Source: Siphonodentalium dalli
Lineage: Eukaryota; Mollusca; Scaphopoda; Gadilida; Siphonodentaliidae
Length of the DNA stretch: 64,000 nt
Assembly: GCA_032622095.1 (NCBI GenBank)
Contig: CP136067.1
Location: forward strand, 198,798,052-198,862,051
Direction of reading: 5' to 3'
A program made the translations under genes and the position numbers. Shown piece after piece: positions 27,601 to 32,340 of this stretch; the first letter of the stretch is position 1; each line of letters starts with the position of its first letter. Under the pieces are notes generated by a model. That model was not told the origin of the DNA. It saw only the letters and a list, made by a program, of their open reading frames with translations, and did no database searches.

Positions 27601-30042
27601 AGTTTGACATTATGGGATCTGCGACGCATGCAATCAAACTACTCAGTTAACTGGCGGACCACGAGCAGGCCGATATAGAATGCTTATTGGCTCACCCTCA
27701 ATTAACTCAAACAAGCGCTCGCTAATAACAACTCTATTGTGAAAATGAATCAGTTGTGACGTGTTATACCAGGCCGCCACTCTCGCCCGTACAGAGACGG
27801 TGTCAATAGATATATTACGTATTGCTCCACCAATGTAGACCGCGGTCCAGAAAAGGCAGATTCGTAATTTCAGGTCTAGCCTCCCTAAATTGCGGTTTAG
27901 CTGGACCGTCCAATGATACGGGTTAAGGTCATAAAACGCCAAAAATATTACAATTAACAACACTTATCCGTTCACACTTGAGGTGTTAGCGCTTCTCTCT
28001 TATAAAGTTCCAATCAAAATATGCTCATTGTCGTAATTATCGATAATCGCTGTCGATAGAACGCGGGCGTCCGTATTAAACAAGTACGATTACTGTGTTA
28101 AAGATCCGGTGCCAATGCATTCTTTTATATATGTGAGTCAACAATAGGTCGCCTCACATATAGAAGAGAATGCATTGGCCTAACAATTTGTTATCAATTT
28201 TTCTTACATTCTTTAACAATTTTATCATTTATTTTATCATTTTGTTCTTACATTCTTAAACAATTTTTATCATATTTTCTTATATTCTTTAACAATTTTA
28301 TCATTTTTTATAATTTTTTTCTTACATTCTTTAACAATTTTATCGTTTATTTTATCATTTTTTCTTACATTCTTTAACAATTTTTATAATTTTTTTATCA
28401 TTATTTCTTACTTTCTTTAACATTTATTTACCATTTCTTTCATTTTATCTTACATTTTTTAACAATTAAAAAAAATAATATAAGATTTGTTTGGCCAATG
28501 CATTCTCTTATATATGCGAGGCGACTTATGGTCGACTCGCATATATAAGAGAATGCATTGGCACAGGGTCTTCAATGACCATGCTGTCGGTAGAACGCGG
28601 GCGTCCGTATAAGGCGATTATTGTGTTTGACTATATAGAAACACGGTGTGGAAATCACGTGGTTTCGAGGTTGGTGAGTACCACGCATTAAAAATTTGCA
28701 AACGCACAAAAACATAATATACGAGGAACTGACACAAAACTTAGCAGTTTGACTTGACTGTTACGAGCAAGTTGATACCTTATTTGTTCGGAAATACTTA
28801 GCCGTTTTCTATAACATTCTGACAAAAGTTGTTAGCCGGAGGTGCGTGGAATACACCAGTCCAAACATCTTGGAGGATCCTTCGACTGACAACTTTAGTC
28901 AGAATGTTAGAGCAAACAAATATTAATTTGGACATAAATGAGGTCTCAGCTTGTTTGAAAGTAGTATAGCATCTGCATGTAGCTGTCAAAATTATATGTA
29001 ATATGTGACCCGCCATATCAAATCAAGTCGGAAGTCGGGATTTTTTTACCCTGTGCCAATGCATTCTCTTATATATGCGAGTCGACCATATGTCGCCTCG
29101 CATATATAAGAGAATGCATTGGCTTAACAATTTTTTATCATGTTTTTTAAATAAATGTTTCTTACAATTTTTAGGACATAAAATAAAATAACATCCATTA
29201 CCCTGCAGGGAGCCCCACACATATATAGAAGCATATAGAAGAGTGTCGTCTACTCATGTTTGTCTGGGGCTTTGTATGGGTGAAATTATAAAATATTGTT
29301 AAAGAATACAAGAACAAATTATTAAAATTGTAAAAAATTGTTAGGCCAATGCATTCTCTTATATATGCGAGGCGACCTATGGTCGACTCGCATATATAAG
29401 AGAATGCATTGGCACAGGGTAAAAAAAATCCCGACTTACGACTGGATTTGATATGGCGGGTCACATATGTCATATCTTAGTTTATTACCTTTTTTCTTCG
29501 CTTCTGGTCGCGTTTTAGATCGCCTCGGCAATTTTAAATGCATGGTACTCATCAACTCGAAACCACGTGACCCCCCCCCCCCCCACACCGTGAAAAACAC
29601 TACTGCCAAACCATTAAACCCTAGCTGACGAATGTGTCATTTATCCTGAGGCTCGGGTTTAAAACACGGAATTATCTATCAAACGGCGGTTTATATCTAG
29701 ATGTTTACGTAAACCAGGTTTAAACCGAATGTAATTGACATTCCACGAAGCATTTTCCAGGTCCATCTTTTAATGTCATTCTGTTCTTTTATTTACAAAG
29801 GGCTTCTTGTAACTAGTGACTGTGACTGTTACTGGGTCGGGGCTAACGAAATACAAGTGGCAAATGATTGGAGAAACATCGACGGGTCAGCCGCTTCCTT
29901 GATGTGGCATCAGAATGAACCAAGCGAAGATGGCGATTGTGGCATTTTATTCCATTGCACTGCTCATGCAGATCAATCGTTCAAATTTGGAGACAACAAT
30001 TGTGACGTGGCCTGGAGGCACATTTGCTATTACAAGCTGTAA
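9324..30042 (+). CDS. Secreted PAN/apple plus C-type lectin-domain protein, three exons
   Basis: Joining 9324-9630, 24864-25067 and 29801-30042 gives an open frame of 251 codons (250 residues plus TAA). Both junctions fall after codon base 1, and each intron is bounded by consensus GT and AG. Residues 1-18 form a signal peptide. Residues 19-102 hold a short PAN/apple-like module with Cys53, 57, 62 and 74. Residues 103-250 form a C-type lectin-like fold with its four canonical cysteines (143, 217, 238, 246), a YWVGA core at 181-185 and a WRHIC end. In this family Cys143 would pair with Cys246 and Cys217 with Cys238. The usual EPN sugar-binding triplet is EPS (210-212), so calcium-dependent sugar binding is uncertain. 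The expected role is extracellular recognition or mucus defence. Neighbouring genes are absent. The exon joins are inference from phase, splice sites and domain continuity. Confidence 0.78.
9960..10225. repeat. Diverged tandem duplication of about 115 bp
   Basis: ATTACGACAGAAACTGTTGG occurs at about 9978 and 10092, each followed by CAGCAATxGGACCATCAG and, later, AATCTGACATTTACA. A related GTAACTGTTGTAAATAT fragment lies at 20401. The element class is not recognised. It sits in intron 1 of the lectin gene. Confidence 0.6.
10230..10372. mobile_element. Short hairpin element, copy 1 of 3
   Basis: GTGTGAATTGAACTGTGGTG at the left mirrors TTACCACAGAAAATTCAACC at the right, with an inner CTCAAGC/GCTTGAG pair. 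Related copies are at 19262-19480 and 50400-50525, sharing GATCCA(T/C)CxTAxxxTAGATATTCAACCA-type right ends. The size and terminal inverted repeats fit a non-autonomous DNA element (MITE). No transposase is present. Confidence 0.55.
10700..13113 (-). mobile_element. 5'-truncated non-LTR retrotransposon (LINE)
   Basis: This insertion in intron 1 contains reverse transcriptase and C-terminal sequence but no endonuclease domain, as expected when target-primed reverse transcription stops early. The 3' end (low coordinates) has AATAAATATATATATATTAT after the 3' untranslated part near 10700. At the other edge the sequence changes at about 13110 to GATATCATGTCCAG, which recurs at 13850 within a SINE-like segment, so the element has been joined to other repeats. 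I could not find a target duplication. Confidence 0.8.
10795..13113 (-). pseudogene. LINE reverse transcriptase, one in-frame TGA
   Basis: Reading the - strand, 266 codons (from ATG at 13077; the frame is open back to 13113) are followed by TGA at 12279-12277, then the same frame continues 493 codons to 10795. Motifs in order: KSSGIDNVVNEHI, GIIVPLYKG, SYRAITLLP with HGFQKG, LDSQKAFDRVW (motif A aspartate), GTRQGAVTSPLFYLVYINDLL (motif B), and AADD in place of the usual YADD/FADD (motif C). A Cys-rich CCACINTYNCELIHAIRHC segment near the C terminus matches the zinc-like tail of many LINEs. The TGA lies between motif A and motif B, so the copy cannot make full-length enzyme without readthrough. 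The clade is uncertain (Jockey, CR1 or I-like). Confidence 0.88.
13125..13530 (+). mobile_element. tRNA-derived SINE
   Basis: The head has an A-box-like ATAGCCCAGTGGTTAGAGTG (13132-13151) and a B-box-like GAGTTCGCGCCC (13186-13197), with tRNA-like spacing. The 3' part ends AAGCGCTATATAAATGATAT then an AT-rich simple tail, a 3' end common in invertebrate SINEs. No clear target duplication was found. Located in intron 1. Confidence 0.7.
13676..13980 (+). mobile_element. tRNA-derived SINE with conserved central segment
   Basis: A tRNA-like head (GTGGCCGAGTGGATAGCGCA at 13681-13700; CCGGGGATCAATTCCCGG at 13716-13733 forms a T-arm) is followed by a body containing GTGTACATGGGTGACTATGT and GCACGTTAAAGAACCC (about 13920-13954). 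The latter resembles the central domain of several invertebrate SINE families. It lacks a proper anticodon arm, so it is not a functional tRNA gene. Confidence 0.7.
14088..14390 (-). mobile_element. tRNA-derived SINE, reverse orientation
   Basis: On the - strand, GGTCAGTGGCACAATGAGCA (A-box, about 14375-14355) and GACGGGTTCGAATCAT (B-box, about 14321-14306) make a tRNA-like head. The body runs to lower coordinates and ends near 14088 in CGCAAATAAATAAATG, a typical SINE tail. A poly-C run at 14376-14386 marks the head edge. Confidence 0.65.
14690..14860. repeat. Short TCGCAAA-rich repeat
   Basis: AAATCGCAAACATCTTTGCG-type words recur five or six times with loose spacing, including a dyad AAACATCTTTGCGAT. 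It is noncoding. Confidence 0.45.
15168..15259. repeat. Tandem duplication, 46-bp unit, two copies
   Basis: CTTGGAGCAAATTAGTTGTA at 15168 recurs exactly at 15214. The 46-bp copies differ at one base (GCGATC versus GAGATC). The tight identity implies a recent event. Confidence 0.9.
15665..15972 (+). mobile_element. tRNA-derived SINE with 11-bp target duplication
   Basis: The 286-bp element (15676-15961) is flanked by GAGATCAAAAC at 15665-15675 and 15962-15972, a perfect 11-bp target duplication. The head carries an A-box-like TGGTCCAGTCGGTAGAGTG and a B-box GGTTCGAACCCCG. The 3' end, GTGGCCTAGCGGCTAGAAAG then ACGATAAACCC and a short CAA tail, closely matches the 3' end of the LINE remnant at about 40558-40612. 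That is the usual sign that a SINE borrows the reverse transcriptase of a partner LINE. Confidence 0.88.
16640..16760 (+). mobile_element. 3' end of an unidentified retroposon
   Basis: Sequence ending GTAAATAAAAGATATTACTA followed by (CTA)n at 16736-16752 looks like a retroposon 3' end with a trinucleotide tail. No coding part is visible upstream. Confidence 0.4.
16840..17070. repeat. Dispersed repeat with TATATATAAAAGA ends
   Basis: TCTATATAAATAAAAGAGTATG at 16838 and TCTATATATAAAAGAATAGG at 17051 begin related segments; the first continues into a CTGTCTGTTTTTCTGG and GGTCCGATTTCAACCAAATT segment. The rest of 15980-17820 shows no gene that I can support. Confidence 0.4.
17820..17995. repeat. 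Degenerate short tandem repeat (GAACCCTCGGACCATT-like)
   Basis: GAACCCTCGGA, GAACCATCGGACCATT and related words recur about eight times with 15-20 bp spacing. The same words reappear at 18640-18700 near the hairpin. Confidence 0.55.
18516..18652. repeat. Imperfect 137-bp inverted repeat (hairpin)
   Basis: GTGCCCTCGTCGCCTGA at 18516 mirrors TCAGGCGACGAGGGCAC ending at 18652, continuing inward as TTCGACGGTTCGTTGG against CCAACGACCCGTCGAA. The loop contains AACGAACCCCCGAAATT. It could be a foldback element or a fragment of a larger one. Confidence 0.8.
19262..19480. mobile_element. Short hairpin element, copy 2, with tandem-amplified left end
   Basis: GTGTGAATGTATCTACCACG occurs four times in tandem (about 19270-19350; the third copy has two changes). 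It is the terminal inverted repeat that faces ATATGGTAGATATTCAACCA at the right end, and an inner CTCAAGC/GCTTGAG pair is kept. Copies 1 and 3 have only one left terminus. Confidence 0.65.
20955..21020. repeat. Short inverted repeat around a TTTATT pair
   Basis: ATTACGTCAATGTAGC mirrors TACTACTTTGACGTAAT at roughly 60 bp span. The surrounding 18900-22260 has no supported gene. A (TA)n run sits at 21345-21370 and a GTAACTGTTGTAAATAT fragment at 20401. Confidence 0.5.
21345..21371. repeat. (TA)n microsatellite
   Basis: A run of alternating TA dinucleotides with no other content. Confidence 0.9.
23208..23420. repeat. Direct duplication of about 87 bp
   Basis: 23208-23294 and 23331-23418 share GAACAATCACT, GGATTA(A/G)AACTTTACTGGG, CGAAGTATAGTAGA and GCATTATATCCAT in order, separated by a T-rich spacer. 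It lies in intron 1. Apart from it, 22260-24860 shows no supported feature other than a 23-bp palindrome ATTGGACTCGAATCGAGTCC-AAT near 22403. Confidence 0.8.
24864..25067 (+). CDS. Exon 2: N-terminal half of the C-type lectin domain
   Basis: A pyrimidine-rich tract ending TTTTCAG (24857-24863) precedes the exon, and CCCAG|GTGAAT ends it at 25067. It is 204 bases, entering and leaving in phase 1, so it is a symmetric exon. The encoded stretch has the expected first half of the fold: an aromatic YHY start, a helix DALEEC, then GKGGVLLPL and an acidic DEYDRF segment. The stretch between YHY and the helix (KKEAWIITLTAQRTSASLF) is longer than usual for the family. The first canonical cysteine of the domain start is absent, so this is the short-form domain. 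Confidence 0.8.
25640..25860. repeat. Partial copy of the foldback element found at 50.7 kb
   Basis: ATTTGATTCGAGTCGAGGAA, CCCATCAAAGCTCAGA, AGATATCGATTTT and TTTGTGGCCCAGAA occur here in the same order as at 50750-50860. A local inverted pair (GATGAAGATGGAT/ATCCATCTTCATC) follows at about 25780-25850. Confidence 0.65.
26080..27630. repeat. Tandem duplication with an insertion in the first copy
   Basis: Copy 1 (about 26080-27120) and copy 2 (about 27121-27630) share GGTTGCTTGACAT, GATAG(T/C)CCGCTTCCTAATT, ATCTATTTTTAGCATGCACA, CAACTAGAGCA, TGATGTGAGxATTTA, AAGTTCGCACTCTAC and TTGTTCAC(T/C)TGTTAACATG in order. Copy 1 carries the 463-bp hairpin element at 26363-26825 at the point where copy 2 reads continuously. 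Copy 2 is thus an empty-site comparator. Confidence 0.82.
26363..26825. mobile_element. Foldback element with paired 67-bp hairpins, copy 1
   Basis: Terminal inverted repeats of about 120 bp begin TATGTGACCCGCCA and run through GTCGTAAGTCGGGATTTTTT. Each contains its own near-perfect 67-bp hairpin (26416-26482 and 26704-26770; arms CCAATGCATTCTCTTATATA onward). The middle (about 26483-26703) is asymmetric and includes GGGGCTCCCTGCAGGGTAAT. No coding sequence is present, so it is non-autonomous. It sits in intron 2 of the lectin gene. Confidence 0.9.
27643..27963 (-). other. Unassigned 106-codon open frame in a locally GC-richer patch
   Basis: The frame is open for 106 codons on the - strand within about 320 bases that are visibly richer in CpG than the flanks. 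I recognise no domain. It lies in intron 2 just after the duplicated segment. It could be a decayed gene fragment, part of an unrecognised element, or chance. Confidence 0.2.
28049..28631. mobile_element. Hairpin-pair element flanked by about 50-bp direct repeats
   Basis: 67-bp hairpins at 28112-28178 (diverged) and 28495-28561 bracket a T-rich interior. The outer TATGTGACCC ends of the other copies are missing. GCTGTCGATAGAACGCGGGC at 28049 and GCTGTCGGTAGAACGCGGGC at 28583 start direct repeats of about 50 bp immediately outside the pair. Confidence 0.8.
28195..28475. repeat. Degenerate tandem repeat inside the hairpin-pair element
   Basis: TTTTTCTTACATTCTTTAAC followed by AATTTTATCATTT recurs about seven times with 30-45 bp spacing. 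The same word is seen singly inside the other hairpin-pair elements (26515, 50150), so it has expanded here. Confidence 0.7.
29002..29467. mobile_element. Foldback element with paired 67-bp hairpins, copy 2
   Basis: It has the same TATGTGACCCGCC ends and hairpins at 29056-29122 and 29346-29412. Its interior is the reverse complement of the interior of copy 1 (GGGAGCCCCACACATATATA here against GTGTGGGGCTCCCTGCAGGG there), so the two copies are inserted in opposite orientation. A nested inverted pair of about 60 bp (28640-28697 and 29531-29600; shared TCACGTGGTTTCGAG) lies outside it. Confidence 0.9.
29801..30042 (+). CDS. Exon 3: C-terminal half of the C-type lectin domain and stop
   Basis: The acceptor is TTTATTTACAAAG at 29788-29800, and the frame enters in phase 1. 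It encodes CYWVGANE, a DWRNIDG loop, WHQNEPSEDGDCG, FGDNNC and WRHICYY, which is the normal order of the second half of a C-type lectin domain. DCDC at 177-180 and HC at 222-223 add two or three non-canonical cysteines. The stop TAA (30040-30042) overlaps a perfect donor hexamer GTAAGT (30039-30044), so a longer isoform spliced before the stop cannot be excluded. No AATAAA is seen in the next 150 bases. Confidence 0.82.
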
Positions 30043-30393
30043 GTGCAATGGAAACTCAATGGGGAAAGGAAATGCAGGATACATGCTATTCACTCTGCTC
30101 TTGCGTGGAAAGGGGTGATATTTACTTGACCCTTTCTTTTCTAAATACTCATCATATTAATCCTGGAGATATTGGTCGACCTATGCACCCCCCCTCCAGG
30201 ACTCAACTTCACCCCACTAATTTCTTTCTTAATATCTCCTCTAATGGCCGCAGACTCCAGACAAGATGGTATCCATCTTGGCGGCCATTTTTTTTTGTAT
30301 GTGCACCAGGTCTCTTTGATCGCCGTTATAGTAAAGATAGTATCACATGCGGTCTTGTTTTCCGCTCGATTCGTTATGCTAATATACAACCCT
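30043..30393. other. Sequence following the lectin stop codon
   Basis: It may include the lectin 3' untranslated region, but no AATAAA is seen nearby. An isolated CATCTTGGCGGCCATTTTTT word at about 30279 resembles the motif of the inverted repeats that begin at 30394. Confidence 0.4.
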
Positions 30394-30424
30394 TACAAAT
30401 TAGCCAAAAATCTGACACCAAAAT

Positions 30425-31335
30425 CCAATATGGCGGCCAAAATGGCCGCCGAAATATGAAAATATTCTATTTTTCTGACGTTTCACCACCTTTCGTTTGT
30501 CTCTGTGGGAAAATATTGGCATCTTGGCGTGATGTTATACATTTATCGTATAGAAGATTCATTGGTGAACACTTGGGGACCATAATATACATTCATTGTG
30601 TGATATGTTTGTCCAATATCACGTTTTCCCAAATGCCGGTATAATAGGTCAAAGCCGAATCGACACTAATAACGCGATGTAATGTTTAGAATCAATGAAT
30701 GTTATTGCCATCATAACAACACCCATGCATATATATATGTGAAGAAGATACTCGAGCTAGGATTCCTCTTATACCTGGGTTGAGGAATATTCACCAAAAT
30801 CCAAGATGGCGGCCAAAATGGCCACCAGAAATAAAAAATCGCCGATTTTAACATCAGTGAGCATTATTGTCATGACAACTCCACACCTGCTTACTATTGT
30901 GAGTTGGAAACACTTAGGCGAAGAATTTTCCTTGTACCATATCCAAATAAATCCCCCCAAATCCAAAATGGCGCCCACAATGGCGGACAGAATTTGAAAA
31001 ATCACCGAAATTCCCTCATATTCACATCATTGGGCATTATTGTCGAGACAACGCCACCATGCTTACGGTTGAGTTGGAAATACTGAGGTGAAGTAATTAC
31101 CTTAGATCTCATGCAAGAAATGGTTTTCAAAATCGAAGATGGCGGCCAAAATGGCGACCGAAATTTGAATTCAAGCCTACATTCCTTTACTTTCTTACGA
31201 TGGGCGTTATTGTTTCGCGATTTATACCCAATATTACATGTTGATATGGAATATTTATATGACGTATTCATTAGGGTTTGGCAATTGATACTCACAGTCA
31301 AGATCGCGGCTAAATTGGCGGCCAGAAATTGAAAA
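30425..31335. repeat. ATGGCGGCC motif series, left arm (period about 167 bp)
   Basis: ATGGCGGCCAAAATGGCCGCC-type words occur near 30430, 30805, 30967, 31138 and 31303, each followed by (A)GAAATTTGAAAA and a GTGAGTTGGAAA-like word. The last four are spaced 160-172 bp apart, so they are diverged units of one tandem repeat. The mirror series in the right arm is at 33987, 34157, 34323, 34487 and 34840. Confidence 0.8.
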
Positions 31336-31417
31336 GAAATCGATATTTTCAAATACTAATTTCAACTTTTTGTCATAATATCGGTATGTATGGAAAAAAC
31401 TGTACATAAACCATCTA

Positions 31418-32340
31418 CTAGTTCAACTTAAACATATCAAAACGCATAACATAGCTCGTATCCTTCTGGAAAGATGAAAACCCACAATTAATGTCGCGAT
31501 GTGGCATTTCGAAATCCATTCTCCACTTAGCGCCGATAATGGCCGTAACGTAGGTGCGCCGAGTAGTCATATCAGAACAATTACCTGATAACAGATTCTG
31601 ATTTGCCACGTCACGTCCATAATTATCTGGACCAGCTTCCATTTCTTTGTCTGATAAATCTAGGTCGCTCACACCGACAAAGTATTCACCACTTCCTGGG
31701 AGAAGGGTCCCTCTGATCATAACGTTTCAAACAATTCATTTTCCGGTGTCTAGATTACGATTTTAAATATTTGCTAAATATGGAATTTGTGCGTCATCTT
31801 GAACTAGGAAGGCATATGGTCGATGAGTATACAAGGTTACAGAATGTCATCTCCATGTATATGTCTCATACCCCATGGGGATAACGACATGTACACCTGG
31901 CGAACCAGTTAGCTAGTCACTTCTCAATAGATGGTTCGTCAACTCACATACTCAGCGAACGCATTGGCATACGTGGACAACTTCGACAGTGTTTCGATGG
32001 TTGCTAGCTGTCTCATTCCCTTGGACAGATATATATCTGCTAAGGAGAAGACTCCTTGCTAGCTGTCTCATTCCCGTGGAAATATGTATATCTGCTAAGG
32101 AGAAGACCATAGTGTACCGACTACCCACATAATACTCGCGGTGCTAGTTTGTGGACATGCGCCATGATAGTGGGAATGAAATGGGCCACTATATACACCA
32201 CCCATATACCTGGTGCATGTTTAAGATATAGAATGTCATGCGCGTCGGTGTTTTTTTTTTTTGTGTGGTAAGATTGTATTTCCACATCCATTTCGAAGCC
32301 GTTCTGATTCAACTTGATCAGACGTACAATTTTGTCTTGA
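31418..32340 (-). pseudogene. Decayed protein-like sequence in the left arm
   Basis: Two - strand segments look formerly coding: 31418-31720 (100 codons, containing SGEYFVGVSDLDLSDKE and RRTYVTAIIGAKWRMDFEMP) and 32121-32340 (GFEMDVEIQSYHTKKKNTD, ending in a stop). In the mirrored right arm the same frame survives for about 35 codons around 32905-33010 (GFQTDGNIQSYHTRKAKT), then breaks. Conservation of frame between arms supports ancestral coding potential. I do not recognise the family and assign no function. Confidence 0.4.
32000..32110. repeat. Tandem duplication of about 60 bp in the left arm
   Basis: TTGCTAGCTGTCTCATTCCC occurs at about 32007 and 32061, each followed by a TATxTATATCTGCTAAGGAG segment and AAGAC. 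The right arm lacks this duplication, so it arose after the arms separated. Confidence 0.75.

Noticed and set aside
30024-30644. 206-codon + frame following the lectin exon
   Set aside because: It overlaps the lectin stop in another frame, runs into the inverted-repeat arm, and has no recognisable domain.
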